Origin: Coprococcus sp.
GTDB lineage: Bacteria > Bacillota > Clostridia > Lachnospirales > Lachnospiraceae
DNA: 46,685 nt
Reading direction: 5' to 3'
Assembly (NCBI GenBank): GCA_016297325.1
Contig: JAEDGW010000005.1
Span: forward strand, 1-46,685
Position numbers and translations under genes: made by a program. The notes beneath the pieces are model-generated. The model saw only the letters and a program-made list of their open reading frames with translations, ran no database searches and was not told where the DNA came from. Position 1 is the first letter of the stretch. Each line of letters starts with the position of its first letter. Positions 28,898 through 37,466 of this stretch are shown here, piece by piece.

Positions 28898-31189
28898 TCA
28901 TTCACTCAGATATACACTCAGCGAACTGTCAATGGATTCCACCGTTTCGTCGATGCTCACGCCGTCTTCAAGATAGGCAGGTATCTTATCCCTTATCATA
29001 CTGCGGACTCTCACATCCGGATTCGACGTTGACTTTAACTGCCTCAGCTTATTTATATAATCCTCTAGATATTCATCAGTACGCCAATATGCCCAATTCA
29101 TATAATCGTTTCCACCCACATTTACAATGCCTCCGGGAGTTCCCATCTCAAGTGCCATCTCGTTTACCGCTCTCACGCCATCCATATTCACCGGATTGCC
29201 ACACTCCACTCCGTAATACAGCTTCTGCATATCCGAACTGAACATATCCTTCACAAATCTAATCGCCACATCCTTTTTTTCATCCTTATTATTTATTGCA
29301 AAGATGGTATTTGGCACATATACAGCACCATCACCATTTCCCCACAGTTCATAGTCATAGCCCTCATTTACCGTATTTGCCTCATTGCCTGCCATACTGT
29401 CTTCTTTTATGCTGTAGAAATACTGTGACTCAACTGTTGTCTTCATATTTACAAGAGCAAATCTTCTGCCTGACCACTCCCGGTTAAACAGAGGACTCAT
29501 GTAAGCAGTATTAACCGTCTTTTTTGTCTGTTCGCTATACGTTCCAAATTCGTTAGTCCATTCATCAATCTGTTCCTGCGTTGTTCTATCCATGCCTGAA
29601 TCGTATAACTCTTTAAGATCCTCAAGAAATTTTCTTAGCATATTCTCGTCATAGGCACCATGTAGATCTACTATATCTGCCGCATATAATGGATATAATG
29701 TGTCAAAATAGCATTCCCAATAGTAAAACGACATATCGCTGCCGAATTCCGGACTGTCCAGCCCGTTCATGTAAGTCACAAGCGACTGTATATTATCCAC
29801 ACCATTTATCTCATCCTTTGGACCCACAAGTGCGGTAAATGACTCATATGCCGGCACCGCATATATTGAATTGTCATCATTTCTGTATGTATCCATCACT
29901 GTCTCAAGGCAATCAGGATTCTCATTTTTTATCTCTTCCACTACCTGGGACAGCTCCATGAGAACTCCGGTATCCTCATAACTCTTCACATTCAGTCCAT
30001 CCATGATGATCACATCCGGCCCCTCTTTTGCCAGCAACTGGGTGTTGAGTGAATTTATCGCCTCGCTCTCTGATATGCCATTTGTATCATCGATGCCCCA
30101 TACATACTCTACTGTCATATCTGAGTGGGAACCTTCATACCAGGATATCATGTTCTCATATGCCTCTGAATAATACAGCGAGTACAGTGTAACCGTGGAA
30201 TTTTCCTGTACGTCCTGGCCAGACTCCTGATCCGCATACACATCCGCCGCAGAATACACGATTATATTCTTCCCACTTTCCTGTTTCCCCATAACAGCCA
30301 CAAATGTATCCTTATCCTCTACCCAAAGCTCATACACTTTGTCACTGTCTTTTAACGAGGCAAGCCTTATCCCAAGTTTGTCAGATAATTTATATTCAAA
30401 TAATCCCGTACCGAGCATCATGAATATCTGATCAGTATCTTCATCATACTTCATTATGTTGTTACAGCTGAGAGCATCATTTCCTTTTTCAGAAAAAGTT
30501 CTCTCCATACCTTCTGCCATTGCATCGTCAAATGAAGATATGTTTTCAAGCGTGCTTCCATCGGCCACCGAATATACAGCAATATTTCTCTCTGCAAGTG
30601 CAACCAGCTTGTCACCTGCAATACATATATCAGTATAGTTCCCATCATCTATCGTGTATTTTATCTTTCCATCCATAGAGCAGCACTGTATAATACCACC
30701 TGAACAGCCTGCCACATAACTTTCTCCGTCCGCCGTCAGTCTGATGCTGTCTACATTTCCCTCTATTCCATCTGTAAGTATATCCGCCCTGCCATCAGAT
30801 CCGGCCTTAACTATCCGGCTCACTATGCTGTCATCTTCTCGCACACTGCTCACAGCCAGATACAGGCTTCCATCATCATCTATATAAACCGCAGATATCA
30901 TGTCATCACCAGACAACAGATCGTCCGTCTTCATCTTCTCCTGCCGGAACTCACCATTCAGGTCACTGCCGGTCAGCTTGACATAATCTCCATTTTCATC
31001 TTCTCCTATACAGATATATTCATCGCAGGCCTTTCCAAATCCGCATATCCTCCCAATATCCAATTGTGCCTTCTGATACTCCAGAAATGTTGCCACAGCA
31101 TCATCTTCATCCGACGCACCGCCTGATCCACAGCCACAACACAACATAGAGACCATACAGACCAGCAATATAAGTCTAATATACTTCAT
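28898..31189 (-). CDS. Large lipoprotein: propeller-like N-half fused to an extracellular solute-binding domain
   Basis: The start at 31189 (MKYIRLILL) has GGAGG 5 nt upstream. It is preferred over the in-frame ATG at 31231, which has none. The protein is about 763 residues. A signal peptide ends in a Cys-rich lipobox region (SMLCCGCGSGG), so it should be lipid-anchored outside the cell. Residues about 40-330 show repeated short beta-strand motifs such as DDGSLYLAVSSV and GDKLVALAERNIAVYS, which suggest a beta-propeller. Residues about 335-763 resemble family 1 solute-binding proteins: LLAKEGPDVIIMDG, NDDNSIYAVPAYES, GAVYVPNTIFAINN, then a helical C-terminus. No ABC permease or ATPase gene is nearby. 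The ligand is unknown; binding without transport, or a remote transporter, are both open. Confidence 0.7.
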   Translation of the reverse strand: MKYIRLILLVCMVSMLCCGCGSGGASDEDDAVATFLEYQKAQLDIGRICGFGKACDEYICIGEDENGDYVKLTGSDLNGEFRQEKMKTDDLLSGDDMISAVYIDDDGSLYLAVSSVREDDSIVSRIVKAGSDGRADILTDGIEGNVDSIRLTADGESYVAGCSGGIIQCCSMDGKIKYTIDDGNYTDICIAGDKLVALAERNIAVYSVADGSTLENISSFDDAMAEGMERTFSEKGNDALSCNNIMKYDEDTDQIFMMLGTGLFEYKLSDKLGIRLASLKDSDKVYELWVEDKDTFVAVMGKQESGKNIIVYSAADVYADQESGQDVQENSTVTLYSLYYSEAYENMISWYEGSHSDMTVEYVWGIDDTNGISESEAINSLNTQLLAKEGPDVIIMDGLNVKSYEDTGVLMELSQVVEEIKNENPDCLETVMDTYRNDDNSIYAVPAYESFTALVGPKDEINGVDNIQSLVTYMNGLDSPEFGSDMSFYYWECYFDTLYPLYAADIVDLHGAYDENMLRKFLEDLKELYDSGMDRTTQEQIDEWTNEFGTYSEQTKKTVNTAYMSPLFNREWSGRRFALVNMKTTVESQYFYSIKEDSMAGNEANTVNEGYDYELWGNGDGAVYVPNTIFAINNKDEKKDVAIRFVKDMFSSDMQKLYYGVECGNPVNMDGVRAVNEMALEMGTPGGIVNVGGNDYMNWAYWRTDEYLEDYINKLRQLKSTSNPDVRVRSMIRDKIPAYLEDGVSIDETVESIDSSLSVYLSE

Positions 31190-31269
31190 ACATACCTCCC
31201 ACCTAATATTATGTATACAGTGTATCATCATCCCGCCGGTCGATTGTCTAAAAACAATCTAAATTAAAT

Positions 31270-31307
31270 AAGGCAGAACCGACATTCTCATATATCGGTT
31301 CTGCCTT
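31270..31307 (-). terminator. Intrinsic terminator of the cdaA-cdaR-sir2-GH1 run
   Basis: A perfect 13-bp stem AAGGCAGAACCGA / TCGGTTCTGCCTT is followed by TATTTAATTT on the minus strand. It lies just downstream of the GH1 gene. Confidence 0.85.
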
Positions 31308-31339
31308 GATCTTATTCTATATAACATCTTAATGTCGGG

Positions 31340-32788
31340 CTATAATTCCTCACCATTTGTCTCTATGACTTTTTTGTACCAATAGAACGAATCCTTCTTG
31401 TATCTGTTCAGAGTTCCACTGTTCTCGTCTTCTTCCCTGTCAACATACACGAAGCCGTATCTCTTCTGATATCCGTTGAGCCAGCTGAGCAGATCTGTAT
31501 ATGACCACGTGCAATACGCAAGCACACGGCATCCATCATCACAGCTCTTCTTAAGTTCTTCTATGTGGTGTCTCAGATAATCTATCCTGTAAGGGTCGTG
31601 TATCTCTCCATCCTCAAACTTGTCAAATGCTCCGAGACCATTTTCAGATATAACTATCGGAAGATCATATCTCGACGTGATCTGTCTGCAGCACATACGA
31701 AGTCCCATAGGATCTATGGTCCAATCCCAGTCTGTGGTTGGCAGGAATTCATTTGCAGGATTCTTGTAAAGTCCCGGAACTCCCTGTACCTTTGCGGTGC
31801 CCTTCTTACCTGTCGTGTTCATCTCATGTATAGTTCCAACTCCGTCTATCGGATTGTATTCGGCAACACACGACTGGTAATAATTCACGCCCATAAAGTC
31901 GATAAGCGATGCAGCCTTTCTGAGTATATCCTCATCCCCTGGCTCCGTCTTAGGGGTCAGGCCCTTGCTGTTCAGATATGTGGCTGCTGCTCTTGGATAG
32001 CGTCCATACGCATACATATCCATCCAGTAGAAATTATTCAGATCATCATAGTCCATCTTTGCCATGGCATTCTCAGGCTTCCTGTCATACGCATATGCAG
32101 GTGTGTACGCAAATGATGAGCCAACCTTTGCATCAGGACAAATCTCCTTGAGTACGATCACGCTCTTTGCATGAGCCATGAATGCATGGTGGTTTACCTG
32201 ATAGAACATCTTCTGGTCATCAACCTTTCCAGGGGGATGCATGCCCGCATTCCAGCCAAGTCCGGTAAATATATTCTGCTCATTCATGATGATCCAGTAT
32301 TTCACCCTGTCGCTGTATCTCTCAAACAAGACCTTTGCATATCTTACAAAATCATCTACTATGCGTCTGCTCTCCCAGCCATGGTACTGCTCCTCCAGCG
32401 CCTGCGGCATATCCCAATGATATACAGTGACCATAGGAACTATATTGTACTTCACAAGTTCATTTATAAGATCATCATAGAACTGAAGTCCTTTTTCGTT
32501 CACCTCTCCATTTCCATCAGGAATTATCCTTGGCCATGATATGGAAAACCTGTACGTCTTAAGTCCCATATCAGCCATGAGAGCTATATCCTCTTTGTAT
32601 CTGTGATAATGGTCAACCGCCTTATCACCTGTAGTTGCTTTAAATGTCTTGCCGGGAATCCTTACAAACTGATCCCAGTTGGAAGGGCCTTTTCCATCCT
32701 CATTCCATGCACCTTCAACCTGATAGGCTGCAGATGCACTGCCCCACAAAAAATCTTTTGGAAATCCATTTGATCTTTCAAAATACAT
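31340..32788 (-). CDS. Glycoside hydrolase family 1, probable 6-phospho-beta-glucosidase
   Basis: This 482-residue protein, normal for GH1, should be cytoplasmic as there is no signal peptide. The acid/base Glu170 lies in MNEQN and the nucleophile Glu382 in ISENGLG. Specificity residues point to phosphorylated sugars. In the segment LLSWLNGYQKRYGFVYVD, Ser435, Lys442 and Tyr444 have the 0/+7/+9 spacing known for binding the 6-phosphate in 6-phospho-beta-glycosidases. Plain beta-glucosidases have Glu in place of this Ser and usually Phe in place of this Tyr. Its expected job is to split disaccharide phosphates brought in by a PTS, but no PTS gene is in the window. The start has GGAGG 7 nt upstream. 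The gene follows sir2 by 24 bp and ends the cdaA run. Confidence 0.9.
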   Translation of the reverse strand: MYFERSNGFPKDFLWGSASAAYQVEGAWNEDGKGPSNWDQFVRIPGKTFKATTGDKAVDHYHRYKEDIALMADMGLKTYRFSISWPRIIPDGNGEVNEKGLQFYDDLINELVKYNIVPMVTVYHWDMPQALEEQYHGWESRRIVDDFVRYAKVLFERYSDRVKYWIIMNEQNIFTGLGWNAGMHPPGKVDDQKMFYQVNHHAFMAHAKSVIVLKEICPDAKVGSSFAYTPAYAYDRKPENAMAKMDYDDLNNFYWMDMYAYGRYPRAAATYLNSKGLTPKTEPGDEDILRKAASLIDFMGVNYYQSCVAEYNPIDGVGTIHEMNTTGKKGTAKVQGVPGLYKNPANEFLPTTDWDWTIDPMGLRMCCRQITSRYDLPIVISENGLGAFDKFEDGEIHDPYRIDYLRHHIEELKKSCDDGCRVLAYCTWSYTDLLSWLNGYQKRYGFVYVDREEDENSGTLNRYKKDSFYWYKKVIETNGEEL

Positions 32789-32812
32789 AAATCATCCTCC
32801 ATTAGTCAAACA

Positions 32813-33535
32813 TCACAGACTTCCCAGTACATCTCCTATCTTGTCAGCGATCAGCAGATCTGCATTCCTGTCACTCTGAGTCGGTGACATATTGATAACA
32901 ACCAGCTTTCTGCCCCTAAAGTACCTTATAAGCCCTGCTGCCGGATATACCACAAGTGATGTACCTCCAATTATCAATGTATCAGCCTGTGATATATATT
33001 CAAGAGCCCTGCTCATATTGTTGTCGTCAAGCGCCTCCTCATAAAGCACAACGTCCGGCTTTACGATACCGCCACATTCCTGGCATCTCGGAACACCCTC
33101 TGACTTTACGATATAATCCAGATCATAGAATTTGTGACATTTTTCACAGTAATTTCTGTGAACAGAACCGTGAAGCTCTATCACATTCCTGCTGCCAGCC
33201 ATCTGATGAAGGCCATCTATATTCTGAGTGATGACCGCTTTCAACTTTCCCTGCTGTTCAAGTTCCGCCAGCTTCAGATGAGCCTTATTCGGCTTCGCAT
33301 CTGCAAATATCATCTTATCCTTATAGAATCTGTAGAATTCTTCCGGGTTGCTCCGATAAAAGCTGTGGCTGATTATCGTCTCAGGCGGATATTTATATTT
33401 CTGATTGTACAATCCATCAACGCTTCTAAAATCTGGTATACCACTCTCTGTGGATACACCGGCCCCGCCGAAAAACACAATATTGTCTGATTCTTCTACA
33501 ATCTTCCTCAGCTCATCAATCTTTTTGTCATCCAT
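32813..33535 (-). CDS. Sir2-family NAD-dependent protein deacylase
   Basis: Sirtuins remove acetyl or other acyl groups from protein lysines, consuming NAD+ and giving nicotinamide and O-acyl-ADP-ribose. The 240-residue length is typical of bacterial CobB/SrtN-type enzymes. Visible motifs are the NAD-binding GGAGVSTESGIPDFRS (23-38), TQNIDGLH (103-110), catalytic His122 in ELHGSVH, and a zinc site with Cys130/Cys133 and Cys151/Cys154 (CEKC and CQEC). The start at 33535 has GGAGG 9 nt upstream. It lies 26 bp after cdaR and 24 bp before the GH1 gene on the same strand with no visible terminator, so cotranscription is likely. A functional tie to c-di-AMP is not established. Confidence 0.93.
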   Translation of the reverse strand: MDDKKIDELRKIVEESDNIVFFGGAGVSTESGIPDFRSVDGLYNQKYKYPPETIISHSFYRSNPEEFYRFYKDKMIFADAKPNKAHLKLAELEQQGKLKAVITQNIDGLHQMAGSRNVIELHGSVHRNYCEKCHKFYDLDYIVKSEGVPRCQECGGIVKPDVVLYEEALDDNNMSRALEYISQADTLIIGGTSLVVYPAAGLIRYFRGRKLVVINMSPTQSDRNADLLIADKIGDVLGSL

Positions 33536-33561
33536 AAAAGCACACCTCCCTGCTTCTAGAT

Positions 33562-34824
33562 CTATTCCTGTTTTGCTGTCACTTTGACCGTGATAGTGCT
33601 CTGGCTGTTCACTGAATAGTGATCGCCATCCGGAACATCAAGTGAGACTGTATTCTCACCCTCTGAAAGCTTTGATGCATCCACAGTGAGACTGAGCTTT
33701 TTCGCAGTGATCTTGGAAACTTCACTTGATATACCGCTCACTGTAATTGTGCTCTCACTTCCTGTCACGATCTCATAATCATATCCTGACTGTTTGTTCG
33801 TCAATGTTATATCGCTGGATGTCACAGAAATATTTCTTGTGACAGATTTCTCTATAGCTATCTTCACATTGATGTATGCACTGTCCTTTGTTACAACCAC
33901 TCCATCAGGAAGATACTTTGATACGTCAAGAGTTGTCTCAACATCACTTGTACATCCGCTGATATCCACATCATTTATCTCCAGGCTGTTTATATCCTTT
34001 ATGATTGCAGCGTCTCCACCTATATCTATCGTCTCTGGTACATAGGTTATGGATGCCACAGCGTATGCATCATCAGGTTCACCCTTCACGCTTATCTTTA
34101 CAGGTATATTCTTCGTCTTGTATACAGGAACTGTCACAGATATAGATACCTCATCATATGATAAAGTCTTATCTGATACCTTCTCTCCATCGGCAGTCAC
34201 AAACTCAGGAGTACAATTTGTCGTGATATCATCCTTTGCATCACTCGTGTTCACCGTGACCTCAGCCCTGTCAATACTTGACACAACGCTGGCCGCACCC
34301 TTAATGGTTATCAGGTTCGGAGCTGCTACACTGTTACCCACGGTATAGCCCTTTGCGACCTCTCCTGTTGTTACCACTGTAACCGGTATAGATACCGTCT
34401 TCTCATTCTCAAGCTCGACTGACATGACATTGTCAACAACTGTTATGCTGACTTTCTTGCCAATGCTGTTGTTGACTGCTGTAACCGTGATCGGCACCGC
34501 ATTCGTTATGGATATCTTGGACATATCCGCAACAGCCTTAAAGTCCGATGCATCAAGGTCTGATACGATGGACTTTCTGCCTTTTACCACCACGTCAACC
34601 GTATCGTCTGAAGTTATGGTGAACAACTGATTTCTGCTCGTTATGGCATCAGTATTCACCAGATTGATCGGAACATTGCTTATAGTCTTGGTGACGGCCG
34701 AATCATCAATGTTCAGCACCAGCAGCCAGACCAGGAAACCAAGCAGCACAGCAAGCAGCTTAAGTCCTATATTGCTGAACAGCTTATTTTTTTTCTTCTT
34801 AACGCCCGTTGTATTATCTTTCAT
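33562..34824 (-). CDS. cdaR: CdaR-type YbbR-domain regulator of diadenylate cyclase
   Basis: CdaR is a membrane-anchored extracellular protein that binds CdaA and tunes c-di-AMP production. This 420-residue protein has a short Lys-rich cytoplasmic start and one membrane segment (LKLLAVLLGFLVWLLVLNI, about 22-40). About four YbbR-like beta repeats of about 80-90 residues follow, with phrases such as PVTVVTTGEVAKGYTV and PVKISVKGEPDDAYAV. Its ATG overlaps the last codons of cdaA by 11 nt, and AGGAGG lies 9 nt upstream. That indicates translational coupling and a matched dose of the two proteins. glmM, which often follows cdaR in Firmicutes, is replaced here by sir2. Confidence 0.9.
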   Translation of the reverse strand: MKDNTTGVKKKKNKLFSNIGLKLLAVLLGFLVWLLVLNIDDSAVTKTISNVPINLVNTDAITSRNQLFTITSDDTVDVVVKGRKSIVSDLDASDFKAVADMSKISITNAVPITVTAVNNSIGKKVSITVVDNVMSVELENEKTVSIPVTVVTTGEVAKGYTVGNSVAAPNLITIKGAASVVSSIDRAEVTVNTSDAKDDITTNCTPEFVTADGEKVSDKTLSYDEVSISVTVPVYKTKNIPVKISVKGEPDDAYAVASITYVPETIDIGGDAAIIKDINSLEINDVDISGCTSDVETTLDVSKYLPDGVVVTKDSAYINVKIAIEKSVTRNISVTSSDITLTNKQSGYDYEIVTGSESTITVSGISSEVSKITAKKLSLTVDASKLSEGENTVSLDVPDGDHYSVNSQSTITVKVTAKQE

Positions 34825-35740
34825 TGTCTTCAGCCTCCTTTCTGGAAGCTTTGTCCTTATTCTCTACTACAACTCTCTTTCTTCTCTTCTTAACCGGTCT
34901 GACACCTGAAGATCTGTGGATCTTCCTGCCATTGTAATCTTTGCAGAGGGTCTGCAGATGACTTCTCACGCCCTCTGTATCCAGATTTCTGAAAAGCTCA
35001 CCACCCTGGGCTATCGATATGGAACCGGTCTCCTCTGAAACTATCAGCGTCATACTGTCTGAAACCTCACTGATACCTATACCTGCTCTGTGTCTGGTTC
35101 CAAGCTCTTTATTTATAGAATCATTTGCCGAGAGCGGCAGGTAACATGTGGCAGATACAACTCTGTTCTTACGTATTATCACAGCTCCGTCATGAAGCGG
35201 AGTATTGTGCTCAAATATATTCAGAAGCAGCTGGTTTGTCACAACGGCATCTATAGGAATACCCGTGTCAATATACTCACCGAGAGCGACTTCATTCTCA
35301 ATTACTATCAACGCACCGGTTCTGTTCGCCGACAAAATCTGGGCGGTCTTCACAAGCTCATATATAGTCTTTTCTGACAAAATGCCATCATCCTCATTGT
35401 CTCGTATTATATAATTGATGATCTTTTTTCTTCCAAGCTGCTCAAGTCCTCTTCTGAACTCAGGCTGAAACAGTATCACCACAGCTATGATTCCCACGCT
35501 GAAAGCATTCTTCAAGAGATATAAGATTGTGTTGAACTGAAATACCGCTGCTATCGCTGTAAACAATGCTATGAGAACAATGCCCTTCAAGAGAGTCCAG
35601 GCTCTGCTGGTCTTGAACCAAAGCATTATCCTATATATGAAAAACGACAGAATGAGTATCTCAATTATATCTACCGTGCTCGGCATGGTTATATAAAACC
35701 AGTCAAAATATGTGGATATAAATGTTGCGATCTTATCCAT
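34814..35740 (-). CDS. cdaA: Membrane diadenylate cyclase CdaA
   Basis: CdaA makes cyclic di-AMP from two ATP. In Firmicutes this messenger controls potassium, osmolyte balance and wall integrity. The 308-residue protein has three membrane segments in the first about 90 residues, then the DAC domain. The domain carries the catalytic DGA motif at 184-186 (LHDGAVII) and RHR at 216-218 (GTRHRAGIG), both intact. A basic tail (KKRRKRVVVENK) ends the protein and overlaps the start of cdaR. The ATG at 35740 has AGGAGG 5 nt upstream. It is the first gene of a tight run reaching to 31340. I could not identify a convincing promoter in the roughly 50 bp between it and the preceding terminator. Confidence 0.96.
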   Translation of the reverse strand: MDKIATFISTYFDWFYITMPSTVDIIEILILSFFIYRIMLWFKTSRAWTLLKGIVLIALFTAIAAVFQFNTILYLLKNAFSVGIIAVVILFQPEFRRGLEQLGRKKIINYIIRDNEDDGILSEKTIYELVKTAQILSANRTGALIVIENEVALGEYIDTGIPIDAVVTNQLLLNIFEHNTPLHDGAVIIRKNRVVSATCYLPLSANDSINKELGTRHRAGIGISEVSDSMTLIVSEETGSISIAQGGELFRNLDTEGVRSHLQTLCKDYNGRKIHRSSGVRPVKKRRKRVVVENKDKASRKEAEDNER

Positions 35741-35789
35741 ATAATCCTCCTCTCTGTCTACTTATCGCCAGTTTCAATCTACAAAGTAA

Positions 35790-35819
35790 TATGACCTGAC
35801 AACTCTGTCAGGTCACATA
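35790..35819 (-). terminator. Intrinsic terminator after the two-gene membrane operon
   Basis: The stem TGACCTGAC / GTCAGGTCA, extended by AT pairs, closes a 6-nt loop. It is followed by a weak T-rich stretch (ATATTACTTTG) on the minus strand. Confidence 0.65.
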
Positions 35820-35838
35820 TACTCCCGTTTCAATGTAT

Positions 35839-36873
35839 CTATCTTGTTGATCCCGTAACGGAATCATCTTTTCTCATATTGTTTGGTCTGCTGCCAGTCC
35901 CATTCGGTCTGCCAGATGCAGGTCTTGCCTGCGGTGTTTTCGCCGCCGGTGCCGGGTTCTTCTTTGCCGGTGCCTGTTTTGCTGCATTGCTCATAACCTT
36001 AGGAACAGCTTTCACATAATAATAATATTCATCATCCTCGAACTGCGTATTCTCGACACTCGAGTAATCCACAACCGTCTTGAAGAACTGAACAACTATC
36101 GCTGCAAGTATCGCAAGCACGCAGCCGATCAGAGCTCCTGCCAGTGATATCTCAACCTCCATAGAAAGTGTTCCGACAAGGAAAAGCACGATCTCGACAA
36201 CACCACCGGTTATGATCGCTACATACCATGAATATGAAAATGACATTCTATATATGATATATGTGAGCACGATCACCACTGCAAATACTATGATAGTGAG
36301 CAGTAATGTCTTATCCTGTACCAGATGCTGGAATATGTACTTGTATCCCTCTATCATATCCTCCGAAGCAGTTTTCTCGCTGAGCGCCATGTAATCAACA
36401 GTGTATTTCATGAAATAATAGAATACACAGCCGAATGCCGCAGGTATCATTCCCGCAACTCCCGCGATCATTCCTGCAAGAAGAGGAACTATATATGGGA
36501 AATTGATAATGTAGAAAAATGGCATGAACATTATCAGCCATGATGCCTTAGGGAAAAATCTTATGTATACACAGTACATTATAATAAATATAACGACAAA
36601 TGTAATTCCAAGTTCCAGATTGGCACTTGCGATCTGTGCACACGCATACACACCGCCAATGGCAAGTGTCAGTGATGCAGAAAGGAATGCACACACAAAT
36701 GCTGCTGCCAGCACGATCACCATACTGCTTATCGTTGAATTATACCCTGTCAGATGCTCTATAGACCAGAACATCACAAATGCAAGAATAAACTTGCACA
36801 GTGGGGATACAAACTTATCATATTTACTGCAAAAATTCTTTATTCCGTCACGGAATCCCAGAAGTGTTGCCAT
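35839..36873 (-). CDS. Polytopic membrane protein with disordered basic tail, function unknown
   Basis: This 344-residue protein has about eight to nine hydrophobic segments in residues 25-275, for example FILAFVMFWSIEHL, ITFVVIFIIMYCVYI and TLLLTIIVFAVVIVLTYIIY. A soluble segment follows (FEDDEYYYYVKAVPKV), then a Pro/Ala/Lys/Asn-rich tail that is probably disordered and faces the cytoplasm. I recognise no transporter or enzyme motif. It starts 2 nt after the stop of the 142-residue gene upstream, so the two are almost certainly translated from one mRNA and may form a complex. A terminator follows at 35790. Confidence 0.8.
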   Translation of the reverse strand: MATLLGFRDGIKNFCSKYDKFVSPLCKFILAFVMFWSIEHLTGYNSTISSMVIVLAAAFVCAFLSASLTLAIGGVYACAQIASANLELGITFVVIFIIMYCVYIRFFPKASWLIMFMPFFYIINFPYIVPLLAGMIAGVAGMIPAAFGCVFYYFMKYTVDYMALSEKTASEDMIEGYKYIFQHLVQDKTLLLTIIVFAVVIVLTYIIYRMSFSYSWYVAIITGGVVEIVLFLVGTLSMEVEISLAGALIGCVLAILAAIVVQFFKTVVDYSSVENTQFEDDEYYYYVKAVPKVMSNAAKQAPAKKNPAPAAKTPQARPASGRPNGTGSRPNNMRKDDSVTGSTR

Positions 36874-36875
36874 GC

Positions 36876-37304
36876 TTACTTAGCCCTCCTCTTCTTTACA
36901 GGAGCCTGCGCCCTGTCTTCTCTCTCATAAAACTCTATCAGTTTCTTCAGATTCTGATTATACTTGATGAGTTTTGGCTTGGCCTTCATATAACGGTATG
37001 TGTAGATCACCCATGCAAACAGTGCAAAGCCGATACACACCACCGCATAACCGCCCACGATCATGCCCGCAAGCTTCAGATAATCAAGCTCAGTAAGTTT
37101 CTCAACTATAGATGCAAGATTATAATATATGTACGCAACTGCGACCACGACAAACAATACCGTGGAAGAAACTATAGTCTTCAGACAGTTGAGCTTCACA
37201 TAGTCACTCTGAAAATATTTGCCCTTCTCCAGATCTTCCCGGCCCAGAGACTCTTTATACATGGCTATTCTGGTCATCAATATGACCTTCTCTTCATTAA
37301 TCAT
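36876..37304 (-). CDS. Small membrane protein with two membrane segments, function unknown
   Basis: This 142-residue protein has a soluble N-terminus with a short charged helix (MYKESLGREDLEKGK). Two membrane segments follow (STVLFVVVAVAYIYY at about 50-70 and MIVGGYAVVCIGFALFAWVIY at about 87-107) and then a basic C-terminus (KKRRAK). No family is recognised. The start is unusual. The good ribosome binding site AAGGAG lies 4 nt before another ATG that opens a four-codon frame (MNEQ, stop). Its stop overlaps the ATG of this gene as ATGA. The real start at 37304 is 14 nt from AAGGAG, so reinitiation after the minimal frame is plausible. A strong promoter precedes the gene. Confidence 0.75.
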   Translation of the reverse strand: MINEEKVILMTRIAMYKESLGREDLEKGKYFQSDYVKLNCLKTIVSSTVLFVVVAVAYIYYNLASIVEKLTELDYLKLAGMIVGGYAVVCIGFALFAWVIYTYRYMKAKPKLIKYNQNLKKLIEFYEREDRAQAPVKKRRAK

Positions 37305-37363
37305 TGTTCGTTCATATTCTCCTTATATTGGATATTCTGCCACAAATGACCACAACTAGCAGT

Positions 37364-37392
37364 ATTATACCCCGCAGTCTGTCAATTCGCAA
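37364..37392 (-). promoter_or_regulatory. Promoter of the two-gene membrane operon
   Basis: On the minus strand TTGCGA (37387-37392) is followed after 17 nt by a perfect TATAAT (37364-37369). Confidence 0.6.
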
Positions 37393-37466
37393 GTTTTATA
37401 TTTATATTTAATTTCTATTAATGTGCCAAATCCCGCGAAATAACGCCACATCAAAGTCCATATATA

